Origin: Notolepis coatsorum | Lineage: Eukaryota > Chordata > Actinopteri > Aulopiformes > Paralepididae | DNA: 64,000 nucleotides | Assembly (NCBI GenBank): GCA_963971535.1 | Contig: OZ020585.1 | Location: forward strand, 155,297,083 to 155,361,082 | Direction: 5' to 3' | Shown: positions 23,810-35,694 of the stretch, in pieces | How the letters are laid out: each line of letters begins with the position of its first letter | Position numbering within the stretch: position 1 is the stretch's first letter | Notes under the pieces: generated by a model | The model's input: only the letters and a program-made list of their open reading frames with translations | Told to the model about the DNA's origin: nothing | Databases searched by the model: none | Translations under genes and position numbers: made by a program

Positions 23810-26800
23810 GTGGTGCCACAGAAATGTCTTTAGCTGCGCACTCTCTAGGGTGAGGCAATCGTCTAGAACCGGGTCTGTGGGGACGAGTGTGTGTGTCAAC
23901 CCACAGAACATAGGTTTCTTGTTCTCTGCCTCCTCTTTACTCGCCTCCCGTGGGGTGGGTGTAGGCCACTCTTCTTCCGGGAGCTTGAGGAACTCTGGCC
24001 CGTCACTGTAGAGGTTGTGACGGGTGAGGTCATCCAGGGACATTCCCCGGGTGATGACGTCAGCTGGGTTGTGTTTGGTGTCCACATACCTCCAGCTGGT
24101 TACTTCTGTTAACTCTTGAATCTCGGTGACTCTGACTCCCACGAAGACCTTGTATCTGCACGAATCAGACCGGATCCATGTGAGTACGGTCGTGGAGTCT
24201 GACCACAAGATTGTTCTTTGCACCGGGATGGTGAGTTCACGTTGGATTAACGTGGCGAGCTGCGCTCCTGCTAGGGCTGCGCAGAGCTCTAGACGCGGGA
24301 TAGATTGTTGCTTTCGTGGGGCTATTCTTGAGCGAGCCAGGATGAAAGCAGTATGTATTTCTCCTCCCTCCTCTCGGGCACGCAAGTAGGCCACCGAACC
24401 GTAGGCTACTTCGGAGGCGTCGCTGAATATGTGCAGGTCGATCTTGCATGTCTCTGGCCTCACTGTGGGTGGGAAGTAGCTGCGGCGTATATTAACACCT
24501 GGGAGTGAACGGAGTTCCGTCTCCCACTCTCTCCATGTGGAGGCAAGGTGTTCGGGTATGGGATCGTCCCAGCCCTGGTCCTTGTCCCATAGTGCTCTTA
24601 CAATCATCTTTGCCCTGGTGGTGTAAGGTAGAATACATCCCAACGGGTCATATTGTCTGGCGAGTGTTCTGTATACACTCCGTCTGGTGGTCGGTATTGC
24701 CGTCGACCTTCCCTGCTCCTTGGTCAGGGGTTTGTGTCTATAATGGAGCGAGTCTGTTTTGAAGCGCCAGACTAGTCCTAGTGTCATTTCTTGGGCTTCT
24801 CCTGGGATGGTCGCCATCCAGGTGTCGCTGCTCGCGGCCTTGTCCTCGGGGGAGAGGCTGCGCAGTACTTGCGGGTCGCTGCTGGCCCACTGCCTGAGAT
24901 CAAAGCCGCCTTTGATCAGGGAGGCGCGGAGCTTGAGTAGGAGAGCCTCGGCTTCTTCTGGCGTCGAGACGCTTTGTAAACAGTTGTCCACGTAGAAACT
25001 ATTTGTCACACTTTGTTGGACCTCTTCGTCTGCTGCTGGGTCCTCTGCGACGTGTTTTTGTAGTGCAAACAATACTGGGGGGTCGCTGCTGGCCCGCTGC
25101 CGGAGATCAAAGCCGTCTTTGATCAGGGAGGCGCGGAGCAGCGCACGGCGTCGCCAGTCAATTTTCTTTATGTGTCCCGCTGTGATTAGTTTGTTAATCT
25201 CAGCGCGGTACACAGCTTCTTGAGCGGGGTCTTTGGCTAGGCGCCGCTCTGTGTTCAATAGATACCGCTCCGTCGCCTCTTTTGTGGCGTGAAAGGTGGG
25301 CATTCCCTCTCGCCTCAGGAGTGGAGTTGCGTATCTCATCACTCCGTTGACGTTGACTCTCTTTGTCCCGTGCTCGAGGAGGGCTATAGCGTAGATATCT
25401 TCCTTAGAACGAATGTCTTTCTTTTCGTTCTTAAAGGGCATTGTCTCTAGTGTCCATAGCCTCTCGACATGCTGCAGGAGTGTGGTGTCTCCTTCTGTCG
25501 CTCTGGAGTGGAGGCAGCTAGTGGCTGCTGTTCGGTTAAGAGACTTGGCGAGGGGGCCTTGTAATGTCCATCCTAGGCGGGTCTCGACTGCTGCAGGGCA
25601 ACCTCGGGGTCCTGTCTGGACCCGGTCTATCGGGACTATGAGGTCTGCATGGTCGGAGCCTATCAGCAGGGTCGGGGTGGCACCGTCTATGAGCGGGATA
25701 GGGAGTTGACGCAGGTGCACATATTTATCCATCAGCTTGGCGATGGGGTAGGTGTACTGCAAGAGTCCTATTTCTTGGCTGGTGAAAGCATTAGTAATCC
25801 TGTACCGTCTCTCTGGCTGCCCGCTTGCTGCGATAGTGAAGGAGACATTCTCGCCCTTTATCGTCTTTAGATCTCTTCTTATTGTCCGAATCGTCATCTG
25901 GTTCTCGCTCCCCCGCAGCCCCAGCTGGGCCGCAGCGGACGCGAGGAGAAGGGTCTTCTCTGACCCGTCATCAAGGACGGCGTAAGTGTCCATGACCTTA
26001 TCTTGGTAACTCAGTGTTACACGGACCACCTTTAAGAGCACCTGGGCGCCGCTGCTGCTAGCGGGGTCAATGTACATAACACTTGCCTTTGTGCTGCTGG
26101 ATGGTGCAGGCTTTCTTTTGTTACTGTCGTGTAGGACATCTAGGTGGGCTCCATCGCACCGACTACACCTCTTCTTGAGGCGGCACTCGGCTGCCATGTG
26201 ACTGCGCGCACATCGGTAACAGCGCCTGTTGGACTTTATCCAGTGACTCACTTCTTCAGCGGTCATCTTCTTGAACTGGTCACATTGTGACAACCAGTGT
26301 TCCTTCTCGCAGTACGGGCACACCATCTTCCACTTCTCTTTCATCGAGGGGGTACTGTGGTTCTTGCTGCTCGGTACTGATTCTGATTGGTGCATGACAG
26401 TCACCGATCTTCGGCCATCGTTTACTCTCCTAGGTCCCTCTCTGGAGCTGGGTGTGCTCCGCACGAACGTATCCAGCCGTAGGCTGCTGACTTCTCTCGC
26501 CAGGAAGTCGGCTAGGTCTAGGAGGGATGGCTCGGGACCGTTAGGATCACGGTGGTCTCTTTGCCGCCTGAAGCGCTCCTGTCGGGCGGGCGGCAGCTTC
26601 TCTAAAATCCTCTCGACGTTCGAGTTTGCGTATAGTTCGTGCATACCCTTTTCTCGTTGCGCCCCCAGCATCCCTACCAGGGATTGTACTTTGATAGACA
26701 GGTCGTCTAGTGAGCGATTGTCTGTTGCTGGGGGTAGGCGGTCAATATGCCTTATCTCTTGTATTACGTAATCCCATATACGTCCATATCTTTGGTCTAG

Positions 26801-28360
26801 TGCTGCTAGAGCCGCTGTGTATGGGGTAGTAGAGGTGGCATAGGCCAGCGCTATGTTGTGCGCTCTGGGCACTTTCAGGTGCTTCAATAGGATTGCATAC
26901 TTGTGGCGTTCATCAGCTACATCCACCATCATTGTCTCTAAGCACATCCGTAGCTCCGTGTACTGTGCTCGGTTCTCATGGGTGAAGTCTGGAAACGTCG
27001 GTGTGCCAATGTATGACGCCGTGGATGGCTGGCACATCGGTGAGCGTTGGAAGAGAGGCCTCCTGGGCGAGTCTCCTCTTACGCCTCTCGGTGGGCTGGT
27101 ACTGGCAGGGTACCATGGCCCGCTGGTCCAGGTGCTATTCCTCGGGACTGGTCGTGCATCATGCTCACCCGTGAATCGAGTCAGGGGTCTGTAGCGCAGA
27201 GCCGCGGGGGTATAGCCTGGGCTGTACTGGACCTCCTGGTCCTGTGGAGTAATGTGCTGCTGTCGGGCTTGACTCTCCTCTTCTCCCTCTTCTTCCTCTG
27301 CCAGGTCTTCTAGATCCTGTAGTCGTCTATTTAGCCTCTCCGCGGTGTCCGCTGTTCCTTCCTTGTGGCTGGGTCTCACTTGGACCGGTCGGGGAAGGAG
27401 TTCGGAGGGGGGTGTGGGCTCTCTCTGGCGGTCGGGCTCAGGGTCGCTTAATCGGTTAGGGGAGGGTGCCCTTGACCCGTGTCTTGACGAGGCCCTGGAA
27501 CCCCTTGTGGAGGGAGGGGGTGTTGCCCTGGTGATCAGCTGCTCCATTAGCTGCGCTTGTAGTCTGTCGCGCTCGGCTTGTAGTCTGTCGCGCTCGGCTT
27601 CGCGCTGGATGAGAGCGATGTCGCGCTCTGCTTCTCTTTGGGCACCGTCAGCGGCACGCTGGGTGTCGGCCCGGTCTCTTGCCATATTCTCTTCCGTCTG
27701 AAGGCGTCTCAGCTCCAGACGTATGTGCTCTTCTTCGCTCCGTTGCTGTGTTTGGAGTCGATCGCGTTCACCCTGAAGTCGATCGCGTTCACCCTGAAGT
27801 CGATCGCGTTCGGTAGAGGCTGCCAGGGTGGCGAGGAACGCCTGTGACAGCATCCTCTCCGCCTCGCTGGGGGAAGACGCTTGTTGAGGTGAGCCGCTCC
27901 TGGCAGTACCCGTTGGGGATGCGTTCCCCTGCGGGGAGTCCTGGAGTTCTATCTCCTCGGCGCTCTCCTCATCTTGGTCCGTGCAGAGTTCCATCTCTGA
28001 AGGGTTGTCTTCCTCCCGGAGCTCTTGGGGGACTACTTCTTCGGTCTTGGCGGGGGGTAAAGTCGTGTCAGTTCCCTCCTGGTCCCCACCGTGAGCTTGG
28101 TCAGTTACATTAGACCCACTAGGGCCTCTGTGGTCGGGGTATCCTGGTTGATAGGGTCGGACATAATTTTACTTTCTACTTTTACCGCGTTTACCGTTTG
28201 TAGAAGACTAGGTAGTATACTGGCAGCGTAATCCTCTAAGTACTGAGGTGGCTGTCGTCTACGCTGCGGGCGTTCTACTTTAGGAGGACCGTTTCGTGGA
28301 GTGTTCATCATAGGCCATTTCAATATTAATACCACTATATTAATATTACACTGATTACCC

Positions 28361-28377
28361 TCCGGCTCGAAGGACCA
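28361..28377 (-). other. primer-binding site, tRNA-Tyr type (element C)
   Basis: The same 17-base tRNA-Tyr complement, two bases inside the 5' LTR. Confidence 0.72.
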
Positions 28378-28379
28378 AT

Positions 28380-29759
28380 TGTAACTGAGGGGTACAATTC
28401 CCTGACTGTATTGATAAGTATGGTATCATTAAACCACTACCGCTTTATGTACTTTAACTACTGGCCATACAGTACACGATATCTAAATATGATGAACACT
28501 TTCCCACAATGAAATCGGGTCCACACAAAGGTAATAATCAAATATTTAATATATAGCAAAAGGTACATATAATATTCACCATTACATTTATGATTTGAAT
28601 GCACTTGTAAGGCAAATGAGTACTCGGAGGCAAATCAACACTGAATGTCCAATCTCTGGTTACGCAGGAAGCAAGTATACAACCTGGCTCTTAGGGAATT
28701 ATAACGATGGCACACTTAATGATTATAGCTGGATATACTGTAGGGGTCCTGCCGGTTGTAAGCCAGTAGGGGGGGTAGGAGAGCCGTCGGCTGTATCCCG
28801 TCTGGTCAACGATGTCTAGGGAGACTTCACGTACAGAAGACAGTGCAGTAGAATCTTGATCCACAGATGAATACACCTTGGCTCTCTTGTAGGCTGTAGC
28901 TGTAGCTGTAGCTCCACAGTGAAGAAGAAGCGAGGCGACCTCAGTCTGGTCTGAGCGCCGTCTCACCTTGACTCCTTTCGGGGTAAATCCAACACTCACC
29001 GGTGTTGGCGATTATCCGCTCCACAAATCAAAGTACCAAAGCAAATATATATTCCATGCCGCATAGGGCTCAGCAGTCGTCGGGTAGGTAATCCAATGTA
29101 CAGGTCCACTCGGTCCTCGCCTAGAACTCCTCGGATGAAAGCACCACGTGTGGTCTGCCCAACCTGGTTAAGACTCTAGATAACACGAGGAAGCGATGGG
29201 GGTGCTGCTAACTTTAGAACTCTAACCGCACGATGCACCATACATAATAGACTATTATTACTTAATAGAAATACGGTGCCAAACTCTGACAATTCAGCTA
29301 TTAATTCGCACGAGGTCTCAATGCTATTCTAAGGCCAAACAGGCCATACTACACCGCACGCGGTATCGTGGGGTGAGGCTTCACGTTCTGTTACTTAGTT
29401 GGGTAGAAGGGTAAAGGACTAAGGGATAAGAGGACTTCTACATTTCTTGCGCCATATTTATATGCACGGTGAACAAATAGTGCCACTCTCTTTTCGGTAG
29501 CCGTATTCCTGCGCAGAGCCGGGGCTAGTAGGGACATGTTTCGTCGGTACCATTGAACTTGGCTCCAAGGGGCCTGTCTCCTGGCGCCAGGTCCTTGTCC
29601 AATAAGAGAATGAACTATTATGGGCTGTAGTAGACTAAAGGAATATTCCGTGTATATGTACAAGGAATATACAAGGGATATCAAACGATATACAAATACT
29701 ATTCAATATATATCCATAAATAAATATATATATTCGGTTTAATCTGATCCTTCACAACA
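28380..29759 (-). repeat. BEL C 5' LTR
   Basis: About 1.38 kb, nearly identical to the 3' LTR. It carries an extra short segment with GGCCTGTCTCCTGGCGCC near 29570-29590 that the other lacks. Confidence 0.93.
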
Positions 29760-29764
29760 GGTAC

Positions 29765-29849
29765 AATACAGTACGGCTCAATACACACAATTGTTAAGGG
29801 GATGCAGACCAGAGAAAGACGTTTGTCTTGTTTACATCAGGGTCCCCCA
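29765..29849 (-). repeat. retroposon 3' end, right part beyond BEL C
   Basis: Continuation of 19579-19625 after the BEL C insertion; matches 23402-23489. Confidence 0.7.
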
Positions 29850-29879
29850 TTTTCATTTCATATTGCTCCACATTGTCAT

Positions 29880-30526
29880 TAGCCCCTTTCGTGACTGTGA
29901 TGTAGTGTTGTCAAAAATATCGAAGTATCGATACATATCGATACTGAATATTTAAAACGGCTTCGATACTCATTTCCCGAAATACCGATACTTTCTGCAG
30001 TATCGGTACCAGCTGGCGAGTGTTCTACAGCAAGTTGTTGACACGCTGTTCAGAGCGTGCTTGCCCCTCCGCCTGCTCCAGCCCTCCCCCTCACAGAGTC
30101 ACAGAGCCGTCTTCAGTTTGTAAATAAACATTTTAGCAGTGCCAGCGCGGATCTCCATAAAGAAATGAAAGAGGTTCGTGATAGCTGCTCTTTCAACGTC
30201 ACTGTGACTGAAGCATTAAACCATTAACTCTAGTTTAATACATGATACGTTTTCTACTGATGGCGCATAATATCAACAGCTGATTCGTTGTAACGTTACA
30301 GCTACCAGCTAACGTTAGCTACTGCTAGCAGTTAGCTCCGTTAGCTTAGCTGGCCACCGTTATAATTACTGCATGGAAACGGAGTAACGTTAACGCTTAA
30401 ACGTTATGTCGAGGTCATACAATACTATAGTCGACATAAGGTTAACGTTACCCCGTTTCCATCAAGTGTTTAAATAGCAGCAATCTTGTTGAAAATGTTA
30501 CGTTACTAAAATGCTCCGAGCATAGC

Positions 30527-30559
<33 letters not shown>

Positions 30560-30850
30560 TCTCTCTCGTTATCTTTAAATAAAAATCGAAACTGTTACTA
30601 ACTGTAATACAAACAGTTCAGTTTGTCAGGTACATGCAACACAGATTACAGTGTTTACATCTGTCTGCTTGAGAAAATAACATGTTCTGCATTTGCAATA
30701 AAAATGATTGAAGTGAGATGAACAGTTATTTTTAAATGTGTGATCTAAAGATAAACAAAGGGTTTTAAAAGTGTTATATTTATCTTCTCTTATAGTACCA
30801 GAGAGAAGCTGAGGAGAATCAACCAGCAACAAAAGCTAAATTTGTTAAAA

Positions 30851-30912
<62 letters not shown>

Positions 30913-31442
30913 GGTATCGAAATGGTATCGAAGTATCGATACTTTTCAAGGTATCGTATCGAAGTCGAAATTCCAGTATCGTGACAACACTACTGTGATG
31001 CACCGAGTGAATCCACAGTCACTTGCTCCTCAATAGGAAGCCAACCTAGATTTACCATGAAGGACTGGTTCTGGCCGAACCGTTCGTTATACAAGTATCA
31101 CAGAGAAATTACAAAGGTACTCACAGTTGCACGAGGGTTTCGGACAGAGATACAGGATGGTGCGCATGCGCTGTGATCACCCAACGGCGGAAATAATGCT
31201 GTTTTGAGCAGTTTATACAAATAATTTAAAATGTTTATTAGCAACGCAGAGCTTTCAAACCATCCCGTATCTCTGTCCGAAACCCTCGTGCAACTGTGAG
31301 CACCTTTGAAACGTCTCTGTGATTCTTGTATAACGAACGGCTCGGCCAGAACCAGTCCTTCATGGTAAATCTAGGTTGGTTTCCTATTGAGGAGCAAGTG
31401 ACTGTGGATTCACTCCGTGCATCACAGTCACGAAAGGGGCTA
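29880..31442. mobile_element. foldback element, 184-bp inverted arms
   Basis: Without the nested hAT it is about 465 bp: two near-identical 184-bp arms (29880-29902 plus 31001-31161, against 31259-31442) around a 97-bp spacer. The ends are TAGCCCCTTTCGTGA, and a perfect 9-bp duplication CATTGTCAT flanks it (29871-29879, 31443-31451). No coding capacity. Long arms plus a 9-bp duplication suggest a Mutator-like family; that is inference. Confidence 0.85.
29903..30992. mobile_element. hAT element (TAGTGTTGTC family), copy 1
   Basis: Inverted ends TAGTGTTGTC, rich in GTATCGATAC near both ends. Perfect 8-bp duplication CTGTGATG (29895-29902, 30993-31000). Contains CT and TA microsatellites and no transposase. 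An almost identical copy lies inverted at 41577-42622. Confidence 0.94.
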
Positions 31443-32382
31443 CATTGTCATCAAACGGTCCAATATTTACAATAACCCAAGCCATTTCTGTTGTAAACAC
31501 TCACGATAATCTAGTCGATCCTTCCTTTAGTGTGTAAAGTGGATTTCCTCCTCGTGTAGATGTTTCGCCCGATCAACGAATTGGAGGACAATTAGGCATC
31601 AATACTTTTGAATTTGTATTTCATAAAAACAGGTATTAAACCATCAAATAATTGGATTCGTCCAGCTCAGGCATCAAAGGTACACTTTTTATGATATGTT
31701 TTATTTGTTGTGTGCTATGTTTGCCGCAACCCTGTTACAAATACTCAGGAAGCTGAAAAAAGTACATTTTAAAATATTTTCAATAAATCCTTTACAATTA
31801 AGTAAAGAAAGTCACATGCTTACTGAATACTGATTTAATTTCAGATAAGACTTCACTTATATTAATTTAAGCAACTTTGAAATCGATCTTGCCCAACTTT
31901 TCAATAGTCACATCTTTCCTTTTACTAATTTTAGTATTTCATTTCAAATATTTGTTCAAATACATTATGCATTTAATCATGCAAACTATTACATTTACAA
32001 TAGGTTAAACCACTGTGAGCTGAGAAAATCATGTACGATTATTTGAATAAAAATGATATGGTAACAGCCTTCAAATTAGAGTAACAGGGTTGCGCTAAGT
32101 AACAGTTACTTTACTTTTGATTGTAGATCATGACATATGTGACACATACATACTCAGGACCACAGGAATGTTGTTTAATAATATTATTTTATTTTGGGAC
32201 TCAACAGGATGAGTAGGAATGATACAAAATAAACTAAAATAAATAAATGTCAACAAAACCCCAAACTGGATCAGAATAGGCCAACAACCTGGCATTCTTG
32301 CTGCATTCCTCACCTGAATAAGCATATCAACAATAGTAATGAACTGATCAATCTTTTAGAAAGCTGATTTTATGTTCAGATT

Positions 32383-35300
32383 TCATTTTTCGTGGCTGGC
32401 CAGAGTATCCCATACCTCTCTTGCTATAGCCATGTGGCGCAAGGTAACGTTCTCTGGGGGAGGAATGAGGGTCAGCATATCCTCTGAGGGATACCAGTGG
32501 AGATCATCCCTCAATGGCCAGAAAAAACGGTTTGCCCCCACTCTATGCATACATTTCACCTGGCAGTGGGTCTCATTCACCTCCTGGATGATCCCAGGGT
32601 AGATGGTGTGATCGTACAGCAGGGCACACCATTTCCCCACAACGCCTGGACTGAGCCATTGCACTTCTTCACATACACGTGTGCTGTGTATGGGGTCTTC
32701 TGTGTGGTCATCTGTGGGATTAAAGCTGAAGCTCTCACACTCCAGATTCCCTGTTGCAGAACATATGCAGCTGACATCGTGGTAGAGCATTTTCCCAGGT
32801 GAAAGAGTGACCACCTGGTGGAGCCTCATAGTGGACGGTACGGCTGGAAGGTCAGCTGGCATTTCTTTCACTGCATTATCCACAGCTTGCTCCTGAATGT
32901 AAAACAATTTCACTTTTGATTGTTCCTTACTCAGAGCTTGGTACAGGGACAGTGCCGTAGGGATATCAACTCCTTGGGTGACAAGCCTGTCGGCCCTCCT
33001 CTTCAATGTGACACCCACACCATCTGGGGCACCTTTTCCATGGCTGGCTTCAAAGTAGTTCCATGATCCTCTTGTAAACCCCCTTTTGAAGATTTCAGTA
33101 CAAAACAGGTAAAAATGGCCACGCTGCTTGTACTGTGTGCAGGGTCCGTCGCTAAGAAAATGGATGGTTTTCACATCTGGGAGTTTCTCTCTGATTTCCC
33201 TCAGGATGGGCTGCAGGTGTTGCCATATGGCAGGTGGTCCCTTCAGTCTGGATGCTGATACAGTGCAGAAGGAGGTAGGGGCAGATGCCTCCCCCACATA
33301 GTAAACCCCAGTGTGCAAAGTGGCCTGTTGGTGTGATGCACCAAAATGGACAGCCTGTACTTCAGTGCTGTACTTGCAGCTGTAGTTCTCTGAGAAGTCG
33401 ATATGGACTGCACATTCATTTGCAGGGAGGTTCAGCTTCAGGGCCCGTGAGAAAGCATATTGCTGCCTGATGTTGTAGAGATGGCGCCTGAACTTCTGGA
33501 GCAAAATCTGAAAAGTTTCCACCAGCTCTTCTTGGGAGCATTCAAATTCTTTTTTCAAAGTGACCTTTGAGGCTGCTCCAGGATAATTTGTGTGCTCTTT
33601 GTCCACAGTGGCCCACTGAAGGTAGGAGACACGATCGGTGGCTCTGTAGTGGCTTGTGAGTGTATAGGTATTGTTGCTGCAGTTCTCACATTCCCCATAC
33701 ATACATTGCTTGCTTGTGGTGTCACACATGATGGCTTGTGTCAGGCTCTCCAAATTGGATGTGTCAATGATGTGCATCTGGTGAAGCCTTTTGGCAATAA
33801 AGCCTAGATTTTCATTTTGTTTGCACATGCAGGTTTCACAATCTGCCAATGTTGGATGCACAATCCAGTAGGGGCGAAGCATGCAGAACAGTGAGTATGC
33901 TAGATGGAGGTTGGTGTGCTCAGCCAGGAACTTCAAATGGAGGTGGTTCTTCATTGAATTTATTTTTTTCTTTTGTCAGCATTTGCTTTTTTCCAGTTGT
34001 GATCCTGCTGACATCGTCACATGAAAAGAACAATCTCACCGTTGACCTCAGTGTAGCAGCTAAACCCTTGTGTTTCTTCCTCTGGTACTTGCAGACATTT
34101 TCATTTGCCAGTTTTGTCCACCTTCTCCTTGAAAAACCATAAACCTCCTGTGCCAATCTCTGCAGTCTGTACTTCTTCAGGACTTTGTTGGTGACTATTC
34201 CTGCAATGACCTGTTTGTCACTCTCTCTCTTTGAATGTGCATACTTGTCACGTACTTCCTCAGCTACAGCTGTGTGGAACAACAGGGTTCTCCTTAGGGT
34301 TGTGCCCGAGATGTGTCGAATCAACTTGTTGACTTTGCATCTTGGAGATGGATTGTTCTTTTTCAAACGTTGGAGTCGCTTTCTGTATTTTGCTGCCCTC
34401 TGTTCAGCGTTCCTCAACGTATCCTGTACTTTCTGGAACTCCCTGTTTAACTTTGCTTTGGTAGCCCTCAATGTTCTTCTCCCAGCATCACGTTGCCTAA
34501 AAGAAAGATATAAACATAAATTGTCACATAATCATTTCACTTGCATGGACTTTTTCCCAATTGTAGTTTTGCACCAAACAAAGTAATTACCAGGATTAGA
34601 TAGGCCTAATAATTACTGAGTACATATATCAAGTAAATTAAATGGTAAATGGTGCATTTACTGTATAGCACTTTTATCCAAAGCACTTTACAATGTTTTG
34701 TAAAAGATTTAATGATAATTTTTTTTCACTATGTCACTGTCCATTCTACAGATAACGTTAATTCACCTTTCTTTACTTAAATATATATCCTCAATGACCT
34801 AAACTTATGTCCTGACCTTGAAGTCCCAGGTTGAGAGCTGACTGGGGATTCTGGCCTGACTGGAACGTCTGGACTGACTGGGGCATCAAGGCTGACTGGA
34901 GGGGTGTTCAATCCTTCAAGTACACTTTTCCTGGCATCACTCCTATAAGCCTTCTTCCATTTTTTACGCTGGGCACGCTGCTCTCTCATACTGCAGTCTT
35001 TTTGCCTTTTCTTCTTCCCTGTTTCTACATCTTTTCTCCACTTCTCTTTCTCTTTTTCTAAGTACTGCTGTCTCCTCTGTTCATCAGCATCACGCCTGGC
35101 ACGGTAGCACCTCTGCTTTTCAGCAGTGCTCAATGGTGTGGAAGAACTCTGTAGAAATCAATTACATTTCAAACAAAATGTCTATTAACCTTTGATAAAA
35201 TAATGATTTGGGTAACACCTTACATTAAGTCTGCATTCACTACTATTAGGCACTAATAACATAGTTGTTACTAGTACACGTAAGTACAGTTAGTTACAGA

Positions 35301-35694
35301 TGGAACAAGACATCTAATAATTACAAAGAAATGTGTGTAATTACACATGTTCATGTTCTACTTCTGTAAAGACATACTGCTGAACTGAAGGAGATGCAAC
35401 CCTGTTACTGTAGTGCAACCCTGTTACTCTAATTATAGTAACAGGGTTGCAAATCCATGCTAATGTTAGCTTTTACCTCAGGAAAATATGCTAGCTGAGG
35501 AATGTAAGTTACTGTCAATGTCAAGGTTAAACATAGTTATATGAATAAAGAAAGACAAATTTGAAATAAATGTGTCTTATTGTGATAATATGAGTAACAG
35601 GGTTGCGTTAGCTAGAGTGACACAGTCAATCAAGGCTGAAAAGATTAGAAAAATATAAAAAGTAGAAGAGAGGACTTACCTTTGGTCTAGCCAT
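32383..35694 (-). CDS. putative DDE transposase, multi-exon, unassigned family
   Basis: Proposed exons: 35694-35680 (ATG, MARPK, donor GTAAGT); 35148-34816 (acceptor CTACAG; basic, with SSSTPLSTAEKQRCYRARRD; donor GTCAGG); and 34496 down to the stop at 32383 (acceptor TTTTAG). Junction phases agree. The last exon gives a basic coiled-coil region with a possible helix-turn-helix (VLKKYRLQRLAQEVYGFS), then 523 residues from 33954. In those 523: a Cys cluster (C39-x2-C42-x-C44, C84-x4-C89-x2-C92); a candidate catalytic triad D186 (HIDFSEN), D269 (FLSDGP) and E302 (NYFEASHGKGAPDG), spaced 82 and 32; and an SH3/chromo-like end (KWCALLYDHTIYPGIIQ...MHRVG) at about 436-500. The reading frame changes in an A-rich run near 33960, suggesting one frameshift. 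I do not recognise the family by name; similar fish and invertebrate proteins are known to me only as uncharacterised. Confidence 0.68.
34622..34705 (-). repeat. SINE/L2-type 3' tail fragment
   Basis: On the minus strand reads TTGTAAAGTGCTTTGGATAA and on to a CTATA-rich end, like the tail of the SINE at 53076. It lies in the second intron of the transposase gene. Confidence 0.55.

Larger units (their letters stand above)
21080..28335 (-). pseudogene. BEL/Pao gag-pol of element C (fossil)
   Basis: Parts in element order (right to left): coiled-coil Gag N-terminus near 27500-27850; DUF1759-type core near 26580-27060; zinc knuckles near 26120-26310; protease near 25940-26000; reverse transcriptase with FYVDN near 24982-25000; RNase H near 24080-24460; a hAT insertion; integrase HHCC near 22060-22210 and core near 21600-22030; DUF5641-type C-terminus near 21080-21270. 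A long open stretch covers Gag to RNase H. The copy is broken a few times in all. Confidence 0.9.
19626..29759 (-). mobile_element. BEL/Pao LTR retrotransposon C, with both LTRs
   Basis: A whole-length BEL/Pao insertion flanked by a perfect 5-bp duplication GGTAC (19621-19625 and 29760-29764). LTRs are at 19626-20985 and 28380-29759. The two LTRs differ by only about two substitutions plus small indels over 1.36 kb, so insertion was recent. They belong to a different LTR subfamily from A, B and the solo LTR. The internal region is split by a hAT (22504-23809) that must be younger still, and the coding part looks broken a few times beyond that. Confidence 0.95.
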
